Part shown: positions 40,854 to 49,109 of the stretch, piece by piece
Layout of the letters: the number at the start of each line of letters is the position of its first letter
How positions within the stretch are numbered: the first letter of the stretch is position 1
The notes under the pieces: model-generated
The model's database searches: none
What the model was told of the DNA's origin: nothing
What the model saw: the letters and a program-made list of their open reading frames with translations, nothing else
Source: VAZQ01 sp963835165
GTDB lineage: Bacteria; Pseudomonadota; Alphaproteobacteria; Rhizobiales; Xanthobacteraceae
Length of the DNA stretch: 64,000 bases
Assembly: GCA_963835165.1 (NCBI GenBank)
Contig: CAWIGD010000057.1
Span: forward strand, 1 to 64,000
Direction: 5' to 3'
Made by a program: the position numbers and the translations under genes

Positions 40854-41633
40854 ATGACATCCACGGCCAGGAAAATACTCGTGATGGGGCTCCCAGGTGC
40901 CGGCAAGACCACGCTGGCCAAGGCACTCGCGCCACGGCTGAACGCGGTCCATTTCAACGCCGACGACGTACGCGCGAACATCAACAAGGACTTGGGTTTC
41001 GGCCACCCGGATCGCATCGAGCACGCGCGACGGATGGGATGGCTCTGCGACCGCGTGGTCGACAGCGGGACCTACGCCATCGCCGATTTCATTTGCCCCA
41101 CGGATGAAACTCGTGCTGCCTTCGGCGACGCCTTCGTCGTTTGGCTCAATCGCATCGACACCAGTCGCTTCCCGGATACCGATGCCATGTTCCAGGCGCC
41201 ATCGCGCTACGACATATGCGTCACGGCGGACGGCTCGCCCATCTATTGGGCCGAGAAGGTCTGCGACAAGCTCCTGGCCAAGTTCGACCCGAAGAAGCCG
41301 ACGGCCCTGTTTCTCGGCCGCTACCAGCCGTTCCACGACGGCCATCGCAAGCTCATCGAGGAAGGATTGCGGCGGGTGGGGCAGGTCTGCATCGCCGTAC
41401 GCGACACTCACGACATCGACGAGAAGAACCCGCTCGATTTCTACGCCGTCAAGGCTCAGATCGAGTCCGCGCTGTGGGAGCACCGCGGACGCATTCTCGT
41501 GGTTTCCGTGCCGAACATCACCAACGTGTTCTACGGCCGCGACGTGGGCTACGTGGTCGAACGGTTGACGTTGGACGAGGCCACGGAATCGATCTCGGCC
41601 ACGAAGATTCGCCGGGAGTTGACCGGCAGGTAG
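40854..41633 (+). CDS. Bifunctional P-loop kinase (APS-kinase-like) plus nucleotidyltransferase
   Basis: 259 residues, two domains. Residues 1-140: P-loop kinase like CysC, with ILVMGLPGAGKTTLAKALA, FNADDVRANINKDLGFG, and a lid region ending DICVTADGSPIYWAEKV. Residues 145-259: a class of nucleotidyltransferase with TALFLGRYQPFHDGHRKLIE (the HxGH motif as HDGH) and ESISATKIRREL (ISxTxxR). The second domain resembles archaeal-type NMN adenylyltransferases. The domain order is the reverse of NadR. It could activate a sugar or small molecule in two steps, or serve NAD metabolism; the function is not known. Confidence 0.75.
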   Translation: MTSTARKILVMGLPGAGKTTLAKALAPRLNAVHFNADDVRANINKDLGFGHPDRIEHARRMGWLCDRVVDSGTYAIADFICPTDETRAAFGDAFVVWLNRIDTSRFPDTDAMFQAPSRYDICVTADGSPIYWAEKVCDKLLAKFDPKKPTALFLGRYQPFHDGHRKLIEEGLRRVGQVCIAVRDTHDIDEKNPLDFYAVKAQIESALWEHRGRILVVSVPNITNVFYGRDVGYVVERLTLDEATESISATKIRRELTGR

Positions 41634-41728
41634 GCGCACTTGCGGATCCCATGGACAAGGGTTCTTCTCGGCCTTGTCCCGACGCTTTTTTTTGAGCGTC
41701 CTGTTGTTTGGCAGGGAGAGAGGCGACC

Positions 41729-42703
41729 ATGGATTCGAGCAGCAGACGTCGTTTTCTCGGCGCGGCCGCAGGTGCGGCGGCGCTGTCCGTCGTCGGACGT
41801 CGTCCGGGCTTCGCGCAGGAGTTTCCCGCCCGCGGGATCTTGGTGATCGTGCCCTATGCCGCAGGCGGCGGCAGCGACGTTTCGGCGCGACTTCTTGCCA
41901 GGGATCTCGAACCCATCCTCGGCAAGTCCGTGACCGTCGAGAATCGCGCCGGCGGCGGTGGCTGGATCGGTTGGGGCTCGCTCGCCGCGTCGAAGGCCGA
42001 CGGCTACACCATCGGCTACATCAACGCGCCGAGCATGTTCGCCGGCTATCTCGATAAAGCGCAGGGTGGTGCGCGCAAGGAGAACCTGGAGAGCTTCACG
42101 CCACTGATCAATCACGTCGTCGATCCCAATCTCTGGGCGGTGCGGCCCGACAGCAAGTTCAAGACCGTGAAGGACGTCATCGACGAGGCCAAGCGCCGCC
42201 CAGATACGGTCACGCTCAACGGCGGCGGCCATGGCACCGACGATCACGTCGCGGCGCTGGGCATCGGCGCCAACAACGGAACCGGCTTCCAGATGGTGCA
42301 TTTCCGCGGCACGCCGGAAGGCAAGACCCAGGTGCTGGCCGGCAACATCGAAGTGCTCGCCTGCAACGTCAGCGAGGTCGCCGAGGACATCAAGGCTGGT
42401 CAGTTCCGCATCCTCGGCGTGATGTCAGCCGAGCGGTCGCCGTTCATTCCCAACGGTCCGACCTTCCGCGAGCAGGGCTTCAACGAGGTGTGGGCGGTGT
42501 CGCGCGGTATCGCGGCGCCGGCCGGCTTGCCGAAGGACGTCGAGACCGCTCTGACCGGCTACCTGGAGAAGACCATCAACTCGAAGGAGCACAGGTCCAA
42601 GGCCGAGGCGCTGGCGCTCGACCCGCAGATCATCAAGGGCGAGGACTACCGCAAGTTCCTCAAGGACAACGAGCAAGCCACCAAGAAGCTGATGAACTGG
42701 TGA
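41729..42703 (+). CDS. Tat-exported TctC/Bug-type periplasmic binding protein
   Basis: 324 residues. The N-terminus SSRRRFLGAAAGAAALSVVG is a twin-arginine signal. The mature part follows the Bug fold: ILVIVPYAAGGGSDVSARLL, VTVENRAGGGGWIGWGSLAA, DGYTIGYINAPSMFAGYL, HFRGTPEGKTQVLAGNIEVL. These proteins bind carboxylates or other small acids for tripartite tricarboxylate transporters, but no permease is adjacent, as often in Bug families. A GGGAGAG motif precedes the ATG. Confidence 0.88.
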   Translation: MDSSSRRRFLGAAAGAAALSVVGRRPGFAQEFPARGILVIVPYAAGGGSDVSARLLARDLEPILGKSVTVENRAGGGGWIGWGSLAASKADGYTIGYINAPSMFAGYLDKAQGGARKENLESFTPLINHVVDPNLWAVRPDSKFKTVKDVIDEAKRRPDTVTLNGGGHGTDDHVAALGIGANNGTGFQMVHFRGTPEGKTQVLAGNIEVLACNVSEVAEDIKAGQFRILGVMSAERSPFIPNGPTFREQGFNEVWAVSRGIAAPAGLPKDVETALTGYLEKTINSKEHRSKAEALALDPQIIKGEDYRKFLKDNEQATKKLMNW

Positions 42704-42799
42704 TCGGCCAGAAGGCGTTTAGGTGCTCCTTACACACCATGCCCCGACCGGAGGTTAGCTCAGCACGAGTTTGGTGTCCTTCGATTCCGAAGTTCGCAA

Positions 42800-42880
42800 A
42801 CGAGCGGCCGGATTTTCGCCGACGAATGTCGGTCGAGGAGTTGATTGCGGCGCTCGAAGCTGCGTCGAAGCGCGGCGCGG
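42800..42880 (+). pseudogene. Stray copy of the 3' end of the peroxiredoxin-like gene
   Basis: Bases 42,809-42,877 (GGATTTTCGCCGACGAATGT, then GTTGATTGCGGCGCTCGAAG) match 47,263-47,331 with a single difference. They encode PDFRRRMSVEELIAALEAAS, the end of the protein at 46,618. No other part of that gene is present here, so this is a duplicated fragment. The rest of 42,704-43,190 contains no gene that I can support, only a short hairpin (GCTATCGGATCGATAGC near 42,893-42,909). Confidence 0.8.
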
Positions 42881-43190
42881 CACATAGCACCCGGCTATCG
42901 GATCGATAGCCAATCGATATTTTCGCAATTCCTCCGATCCCTGTTCAATGCCGGCGCATGCTGCGAGCGGCACGCGCCGCTCTTGAGGTCCCTTGGCGTT
43001 TTCCTCATTAGGACAAGGCAGGGTTACGGAGGTGTGATCCGCAATGCCCGGCCTTGCAGCCTCTCGAAGATAGGCCCTCGAGCAAGCTTATCGCCGACCG
43101 CCGGCACGCGGCCGTGCCATCGATTGCGACCTTTGGAAAGGTCACGAGCAACAATCGCGCCACCGAGGTGGCTACGGGCAGGAGATTGAC

Positions 43191-45935
43191 ATGGCGACCG
43201 ATCTGTCTGTGACCAAAACGGTGAGCGACGCGACGCCCAACGTCGGCGACCAGATCACCTTCACCGTCACGCTGTCCAACCAGGGCCCTGACGCCGCCAC
43301 GGGGGTGCAGGTGACCGATCTGTTGCCGGCCGGGGTGAGCTTCGTGTCGGCGACTCCCGGTCAGGGAACTTACGACAGCACCACCGGCCTCTGGGACGTT
43401 GGCGCGCTAGCCAACGGCGCCCAGACGGTGCTCACGATCGGGGCCACGGTGGTCAGCCCCGCCGCGCAGACCAACACCGGGACCATCAGCGGCGCCGACC
43501 AGGTCGACCCGAACACGGCCAACAACACCGCCAGCGCCACCGAGACACCCCAGCAGGCCGACCTGTCTGTGTCGAAAACGGTGAGCGACGCGACGCCCAA
43601 CGTGGGCGACCAGATCACCTTCACCGTCACGCTGTCCAATCAGGGTGCCGACACCGCCACGGGGGTGCAGGTGACCGACCTGTTGCCGGCCGGCGTGAGC
43701 TTCGTGTCGGCCAACCCCAGCCAGGGTACCTACAGCAACGTCAGCGGGGTGTGGACGGTCGGTACGGTCAGCCCCGGCGTCCCGCAGACGCTGAGCATCA
43801 CTGCCACGGTGGTCAGCCCCGCCGCGCAGACCAACACCGGGACCATCAGTGACGCCGACCAGTTCGACCCGAACATCGGCAACAACACCGCCAGCGCCAC
43901 CGAGACGCCCCAGCAGGCCGACGTGTCTGTGTCGAAAACGGTGAGCAACCCGACGCCCAACGTCGGCGACCAGATCGTCTACACCATCACCGTGTTTGAC
44001 GCCGGCCCCGACGCCGCCACTGGGGTGCAGGTGACGAACCTGCTGCCAGCCGGCGTGAGCTTCGTGTCGGCCAACCCCAGCCAGGGTACCTACAGCAACG
44101 TCAGCGGGGTGTGGACGGTCGGTACGGTCAGCCCCGGCGTCCCGCAGACGCTGAGCATCACTGCCACGGTGGTCAGCCCCGCCGCGCAGACCAACACCGG
44201 GACCATCAGTGACGCCGACCAGTTCGACCCGAACATCGGCAACAACACCGCCAGCGCCACCGAGACGCCCCAGCAGGCCGACGTGTCTGTGTCGAAAACG
44301 GTGAGCAACCCGACGCCCAACGTCGGCGACCAGATCGTCTACACCATCACCGTGTTTGACGCCGGCCCCGACGCCGCCACTGGGGTGCAGGTGACCGACC
44401 TGCTGCCAGCCGGCGTGAGCTTCGTGTCGGCCAACCCCAGCCAGGGTACCTACAACGACGTCAGCGGGGTGTGGACGGTCGGCACGGTCAGCCCCGGCGT
44501 CCCGCAGACGCTGAGCATCACTGCCACGGTGGTCAGCCCCGCCGCGCAGACCAACACCGGGACCATCAGTGACGCCGACCAGTTCGACCCGAACACCGGC
44601 AACAACACCGCCAGCGCCACCGAGACGCCCCAGCAGGCCGACCTGTCGCTCGTCAAGTTCGTCAACGGCCAGGACGCCGACAGTCCGACCGGGCCGCACG
44701 TGGCCGCCGGCAGCACGGTGACCTTCACCTACGTGGTGACCGACACCGGCAACGTTCCTCTTTCAGGTGTGGTGGTCCGCGACGACAATGGCACGCCCGC
44801 GAACCCGGCCGACGATTTCAATCCGACCTTCAGCGGTGGTGACACCAACGCCAACGGCCTGCTCGACCTGACCGAGACCTGGACCTACACGCGGACCGCC
44901 ACCGCCCTTGCCGGCCAGCAGACCAACGTCGGCACCGTCACCGGCCAGGACGTCAACACCTTGACGACGGTCACCGACGACAACCCCGCCAACTACTTCG
45001 GCGACGCCCCGGCCGTCCCGCCGCCGACAAGCGATTTCGACGCCGACAACAAGTCCGACCTTCTGTGGCAGGGCGACAACGGCACTGCCGCGATGTGGCT
45101 GATGAACGGCACCAACACCACGTTTGTCGGCGCCGCCGGCCCGTTCAACCCAGGGCCGAGCTGGGAGATCAAGGGAACGGGCGATTTCAACGGCGATGGT
45201 AAGTCCGACATCATCTGGCAGGGCGAAAACGGCACTGCCGCGATGTGGCTGATGGACGGCCCCAACGCCACGTTTGCCGGCGCCGTCGGCCCGTTCAACC
45301 CAGGGCCGAGCTGGGAGATCAAGGGAACGGGCGATTTCAACGGCGATGGTAAGTCCGACATCATCTGGCAAGGCGACAACGGCACTGCCGCGATGTGGCT
45401 GATGGACGGCACCAACACCACGTTTGTCGGCACCGTCGGTCCGTTCAACCCAGGCACGAGCTGGGAGATCAAGGGAACGGGCGATTTCAACGGCGATGGT
45501 AAGTCCGACATCATCTGGCAAGGCGATGACGGCACTGCCGCCATGTGGCTGATGGACGGCACCAACACCACCTTTGTCGGCGCCGTCGGCCCGTTCAACC
45601 CAGGGCCGAGCTGGGAGATCAAGGGAACGGGCGATTTCAACGGCGATGGTAAGTCCGACATCATCTGGCAAGGCGAAAACGGCACTGCCGCGATGTGGCT
45701 GATGGACGGCCCCAACGCCACGTTTGTCGGTGCCGTCGGCCTAGTTGGATTCAACCCAGGGCCGAGCTGGGAGATCAAGGGAACGGGCGATTTCAACGGC
45801 GATGGTAAGTCCGACATCATCTGGCAAGGCGAAAACGGCACTGCCGCGATGTGGCTGATGGACGGCACCACCGCCACGTTTGTCGGTGCCGTCGGCCCGT
45901 TCAACCCGGGTGCCACCTGGGACATCATCGCGTAA
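43191..45935 (+). CDS. Modular DUF11/FG-GAP repeat protein, probable secreted surface protein
   Basis: 914 residues in one intact frame. Residues 1-483: four DUF11-type repeats of 120 residues (LSVTKTVSDATPNVGDQITF, QVTDLLPAGVSFVSA). Residues 484-610: a further related domain (LVKFVNGQDADSPTGPH, TFTYVVTDTGNVPLSGVVVR, LTETWTYTRTATALAG). Residues 611-914: six FG-GAP-like modules (DFNGDGKSDIIWQGDNGTAA), the same type as the C-terminus of the giant at 33,111-39,193. There is no signal peptide; type I secretion is plausible. A CAGGAG motif lies about 8 bases before the ATG. Confidence 0.85.
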   Translation: MATDLSVTKTVSDATPNVGDQITFTVTLSNQGPDAATGVQVTDLLPAGVSFVSATPGQGTYDSTTGLWDVGALANGAQTVLTIGATVVSPAAQTNTGTISGADQVDPNTANNTASATETPQQADLSVSKTVSDATPNVGDQITFTVTLSNQGADTATGVQVTDLLPAGVSFVSANPSQGTYSNVSGVWTVGTVSPGVPQTLSITATVVSPAAQTNTGTISDADQFDPNIGNNTASATETPQQADVSVSKTVSNPTPNVGDQIVYTITVFDAGPDAATGVQVTNLLPAGVSFVSANPSQGTYSNVSGVWTVGTVSPGVPQTLSITATVVSPAAQTNTGTISDADQFDPNIGNNTASATETPQQADVSVSKTVSNPTPNVGDQIVYTITVFDAGPDAATGVQVTDLLPAGVSFVSANPSQGTYNDVSGVWTVGTVSPGVPQTLSITATVVSPAAQTNTGTISDADQFDPNTGNNTASATETPQQADLSLVKFVNGQDADSPTGPHVAAGSTVTFTYVVTDTGNVPLSGVVVRDDNGTPANPADDFNPTFSGGDTNANGLLDLTETWTYTRTATALAGQQTNVGTVTGQDVNTLTTVTDDNPANYFGDAPAVPPPTSDFDADNKSDLLWQGDNGTAAMWLMNGTNTTFVGAAGPFNPGPSWEIKGTGDFNGDGKSDIIWQGENGTAAMWLMDGPNATFAGAVGPFNPGPSWEIKGTGDFNGDGKSDIIWQGDNGTAAMWLMDGTNTTFVGTVGPFNPGTSWEIKGTGDFNGDGKSDIIWQGDDGTAAMWLMDGTNTTFVGAVGPFNPGPSWEIKGTGDFNGDGKSDIIWQGENGTAAMWLMDGPNATFVGAVGLVGFNPGPSWEIKGTGDFNGDGKSDIIWQGENGTAAMWLMDGTTATFVGAVGPFNPGATWDIIA
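43560..44639 (+). repeat. Tandem 360-bp DUF11 repeats, near identical
   Basis: Three 360-base units start at 43,560, 43,920 and 44,280. The second and third units are nearly identical over their full length, and the first shares its second half with them. A fourth, more diverged unit precedes them (43,191-43,559). Such identity implies recent duplication or gene conversion. Confidence 0.92.
45040..45930 (+). repeat. FG-GAP-like array, six modules of about 150 bp
   Basis: GGGCGATTTCAACGGCGATG recurs at 150-base intervals (45,180; 45,330; 45,480; 45,630; 45,786). Unit differences are mainly D/E/N in the Asp loop and T/A in GTNTTF/GPNATF. One copy has a 6-base insertion (AVGLVGFNPG). Confidence 0.9.
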
Positions 45936-45948
45936 TCGAAGGCTCGTC

Positions 45949-46140
45949 ACGGCCATGGGGGACGAGCGGCGCTGACACGCTGCTCAGCACGAGCGGCGCG
46001 AACACACTGGTCGGGATTGGCGGCGACGATCTGTTCTACGTCAACAGCATCGGCGACCGAGGTCGCGGCGCTCTACATGATCGGCGCCGGGTTGACCGGC
46101 CCAGGCTCGGGCAACGCCGATACGCTGCTCAGCAGCGGCG
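45949..46140 (+). pseudogene. RTX-like C-terminal remnant
   Basis: Just beyond the stop of the DUF11 protein the next frame reads GTSGADTLLSTSGANTLVGI then GGDDLFYVNSIGD, and a second GNADTLLSSGA follows. This is the GxDxLxGxxGxD pattern and VNS-type linker of RTX calcium-binding proteins. It is not joined to a start and has frame changes, so it is probably a relic of a longer ancestral C-terminus or of a neighbouring RTX gene. Confidence 0.6.
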
Positions 46141-46354
46141 CGCGAGAAGAGAAAAGAATAATCTTTCTGAGGAACGACACAAGAAATTGGACGCAATTGG
46201 ATTTGAGTGGGAGCCGCGCAGGTGGCCAAGGCAACACTGATCAGCTTGCTCTCACCTAGCGATGCACGAGTGCACGGCCTGATGCGAACTTCGGAATTCG
46301 GGACACTAAAGCGTGTCCCGCTGAAATGGATTCAAAGCGAGCCGCAAACTCGGT

Positions 46355-46480
46355 CTGCTCCCTCCCCCCTTGTGGGGGAGGGCTGGGGAGGGGGGTGGTG
46401 CAGTGATGCACGAGCGTTGCCTCATCGCGCTACCCCCCACCCCCAACCCCTCCCCACAAGGGGGAGGGGAGCGCACCGAG
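46355..46480. repeat. Long G/C-rich inverted repeat
   Basis: CTCCCTCCCCCCTTGTGGGG then GAGGGCTGGGGAGGGGGGTG pairs with CACCCCCAACCCCTCCCCAC then AAGGGGGAGGGGAGCGC. Arms are about 40 bases around a 40-base centre. This is a very common rhizobial intergenic palindrome. Short GGGACACTA / GTGTCCC elements flank it near 46,300-46,320. Nothing coding is seen in 46,141-46,617. Confidence 0.8.
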
Positions 46481-46617
46481 TGCGCGGCGCTGTTCTGCAT
46501 CAACACCAGCGGGAACCGCTTTAGCGCGCGGCACCGCTGTCCCGCGATGCCGTTGAAAGATCATGACGCACGTGAGCATATAGCAGCTCGCGCCGAAGCC
46601 GGGCCACACGACGTATC

Positions 46618-47367
46618 ATGACCGCCGCACCCGCCGAAGCACTTGCTGCCGCCTTCGTGAGGTCCCGCGACATGGATGGCGGGCTCGGCGAGCGGCTCGA
46701 AGCCTACTCGAACGCTGTGAGGGAGTTCATTCCGGCCTATGCGGAAGCGGTCGATCAATTGGTGTCGCGCCTCTCAAGCAGTGGCGCCGGACTGGAGGCG
46801 CCACGGCCGGGCGAGCCGATGCCTCCATTCGTCCTGCCCGACGAGAGAGGGCGCCTGACCAGTCTCGAGAGCCTGCTGCAGAACGGCCCGATCGCAATCA
46901 CGTTTCACCGCGGACACTGGTGTCCCTGGTGCCGGATCAGCGCGAGCGTCATGGCACAAGCCCGGCGCGACATCGCCGCCGCTCGAGGTCAGATCGCGGC
47001 AATCATGCCCGAGCGGCAGAGGTTCGCGATGGAATTCAAATCCAACACCAAGTCGCCATTCCCCGTCTTTACCGACGTGGACAACGGCTACGCACTGTCG
47101 CTGAACTTGGCCATCTGGGTCGGGCCGGATCTCGAGCGGATGCTGTCGTCGTTCGGGCGCTCGTTGCCCGATTATCAGGGAAACGAGGCCTGGATGTTGC
47201 CGATTCCGGCGACCTTCGTGATCGCACGCGATGGTATCGTGACGGCACGCTTTATCGATCCGGATTTTCGCCGACGAATGTCGGTCGAGGAGTTGATTGC
47301 GGCGCTCGAAGCCGCGTCGAAGCGCGGACGAGGTCTGCGAGAAGATGAAGGAGCTGGGGTTGGTTGA
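46618..47367 (+). CDS. Peroxiredoxin-like (AhpC/TSA) protein, copy 1
   Basis: 249 residues. The thioredoxin-fold core has PGEPMPPFVLPDERGRL, IAITFHRGHWCPWCRISASV (CxxC active site), IAAIMPERQRFAMEF, VFTDVDNGYALSLNLAIWVG and WMLPIPATFVIARDGIV. It is predicted to reduce peroxides or act as a thiol oxidoreductase. A close paralogue lies at 49,110. The tail beyond EALEAASKRG (RGLREDEGAGVG) is not shared and may result from fusion to other DNA. ATG at 46618. Confidence 0.85.
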   Translation: MTAAPAEALAAAFVRSRDMDGGLGERLEAYSNAVREFIPAYAEAVDQLVSRLSSSGAGLEAPRPGEPMPPFVLPDERGRLTSLESLLQNGPIAITFHRGHWCPWCRISASVMAQARRDIAAARGQIAAIMPERQRFAMEFKSNTKSPFPVFTDVDNGYALSLNLAIWVGPDLERMLSSFGRSLPDYQGNEAWMLPIPATFVIARDGIVTARFIDPDFRRRMSVEELIAALEAASKRGRGLREDEGAGVG

Positions 47368-47388
47368 AAAAAGCGATGATCCAGGCCG

Positions 47389-47673
47389 CTAAATCCGTGA
47401 TGCCGCCAGCGCCAGCTCTCCCGCCTCTGTGATCCACATTCGTGTCACATCGACTGCCCCGTCCTCATCCTCAAGGCGCTCGTCCCTTGCGACCGCTAGG
47501 CCGCCGCGAACGAGATCGATCAGTATATCGGCCGGGATGTTCTCCGCTGCCAGGTCCCAGAGGTTGAACTTCTCTTGCAGCCACTTGGGAAACACATGCT
47601 CGCGCGAGTTCTGACCGCGTAGAAGTCTTCCGCAATAGAAACACCGGTTGCGGGTGTAGATACGGCCGTTCAT
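47389..47673 (-). CDS. HNH-endonuclease-like small protein or fragment
   Basis: 94 residues from the ATG at 47673. The N-terminal part reads RCFYCGRLLRGQNSREHVFP then KWLQEKFNLWDL, the CxxC ... EHVxPKWL pattern of HNH-type nuclease domains. The second half (IDLVRGGLAVARDERLED, VTRMWITEAGELAL) looks like part of a winged helix. Known HNH proteins with this motif are longer, so it is probably a relic. Upstream frame continues but without support. Confidence 0.5.
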   Translation of the reverse strand: MNGRIYTRNRCFYCGRLLRGQNSREHVFPKWLQEKFNLWDLAAENIPADILIDLVRGGLAVARDERLEDEDGAVDVTRMWITEAGELALAASRI

Positions 47674-47737
47674 CGGCCGGAAGGCTTTTTGGGATTCGGT
47701 CTTTGTGCACCACTTCACCCCCCGCGATCCATGTAGA

Positions 47738-47860
47738 TCAGAAAGTACCCGATGAATGCGGGCCTGCCACGCTCTCTGGCCCAAGCGCCGGTGCCCGTGC
47801 CGCAAGCGGCCCGACCGACACCGCGCCGCCCAGCAGGGTGATGAACTCGCGGCGTCTCAT
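47738..47860 (-). pseudogene. Tat-signal remnant of an ABC-type binding protein (1)
   Basis: The minus strand reads MRRREFITLLGGAVSVGPLA followed by ARAPALGPESVAGPHSSGTF and stop: 40 residues. This is the characteristic twin-arginine signal of rhizobial ABC transporter substrate-binding proteins (MRRREFITLLGGA), cut off right after the signal. A GGAGGAGA ribosome-binding site is retained. Confidence 0.65.
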
Positions 47861-47948
47861 CGGTTTCTCCTCCAGCTTTTCACCGCTGGAAGGCCGTCAT
47901 CCTCCCGGACTGTCCGAGCATGGCCAGTCTATCGCGGGCGGCGAGCAG

Positions 47949-48606
47949 CTATGTTGGTGCTGCTCTCACTCTGTTCGTTTTGTATACCAATGTAATGACC
48001 CCGCCTACCAAACAGAGACCCAGCAGACCACTAACTTGAACTGGCCAACTGTTCCATAGAGAGGGACAGCTCTCGCGAATGTGGCGGGCAGAAACTTGCG
48101 CACTGACATATGAAGCCTGGCGAAACGTCTCCTCAACGCCACTTTGTCTAGCGAGATGGCGTCCGAACTCCACGAACTGCTCATGCTCCTGAAAAGTCTT
48201 GCTGAAATCTGCCCCCTTCTTCCCGCGCATTTCGTCCGCCACCACGCGTAGCAACTCGGCGTATAGGGATGATTGATCTATTCGCTGCTGGCTGCGGTCT
48301 TGGCATAAGCCAAGCTGCACGCATGTTCTCTCCTCAACCTCGGACGCCACCTTCTCGCGCAATTTTGCGTCAGTTGCGATCCTGTCGGCATACCCCTGAA
48401 CACAGTAGGACAGCCGATGCTGCATGGCTGCTTCCGACGGTAAGTTCGAGAGTTGCCGAACGCGCTCGATCAGGTCAGTAGGTTGGAATCCCAAGTCTGA
48501 AAGTAGCTCATCAAGAAAATTATAGTCGGACGGAATAGCGGCTTCCTCTGCCCCCACAATAGACCATGATTGAATTAAAATGACGCTAGCTATAATCCGC
48601 ACGGCC
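47949..48606 (-). CDS. Unrecognised lower-GC protein with signal peptide and C-terminal TM
   Basis: From MAVRIIASVILIQSWSIVGA (signal peptide) this frame codes for about 218 residues, largely helical (NFLDELLSDLGFQPTDLIER, AELLRVVADEMRGKKGADFS). Five cysteines are spread through it, and it ends with a membrane helix VSGLLGLCLVGGVITLVYKT and a short basic tail. The GC content is visibly lower than in the surroundings (many A/T third positions), suggesting foreign origin. The frame continues upstream into a Tat-signal remnant, so a fused start at 48,716 is also possible. Family not recognised. Confidence 0.55.
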
Positions 48607-48636
48607 ATGTTTCGGATTAAGCGGCCCTTATGCATG

Positions 48637-48716
48637 CAAAGTGCGAGCGGCCACGCCACCGCCGCGCCGCCGACCAGCGATATGAACTCGCGCCGTCTCA
48701 TGCCGAACATGGGGCT
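48637..48716 (-). pseudogene. Tat-signal remnant of an ABC-type binding protein (2)
   Basis: MRRREFISLVGGAAVAWPLA, again the signal of an ABC substrate-binding protein, in frame with the lower-GC protein that follows (joined by LCMHKGRLIRN). The original mature domain is gone. Together with the copy at 47,738-47,860 it brackets the lower-GC gene. Confidence 0.6.
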
Positions 48717-48726
48717 CCCTCCCACG

Positions 48727-49109
48727 GGTGCCGCCGCCGATCATACCAGCTAGGGACCGCCGGGCGCAGGCGGTTTGACGCATCAGGAGCATGCCGGGGG
48801 AAGGGTCGGCCGGTCCTTGGGACGGACCTGAATCGTTCTGAAATCGATCACCAACGGCGGCGCGGATTGATCACCGGCATTTCCGGATTGCGCATCGAAG
48901 ACGTCATGCCGGCCGAGATGCCGGCGCCTCCGACGTCCGCCCAAGCCGCGTATATGGCCGCGCCCGGGGCGAGGCCGGCGGAAAGCTCGCGGGCCGAGAA
49001 GAACCGGAATACGCCTAGAATGGGCCGCGTCCTGGAAAGGCCGGACGGAAACCGCTACCGTGCGCACGCAAGTCCCCTACAGCGGCAGGCAACGCGCCGG
49101 AGCGGTCGA
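48727..49109. other. Intergenic region without a recognisable gene
   Basis: About 380 bases between the Tat-signal remnant and the second peroxiredoxin-like gene. Open frames exist but read as low-complexity Ala/Pro/Arg without family resemblance. I see no clear repeat. Confidence 0.35.

Noticed and set aside
43407..44699. Minus-strand frame with tandem repeats opposite the DUF11 protein
   Set aside because: The plus-strand frame matches DUF11 with normal codon bias; the minus frame has no recognisable motif.
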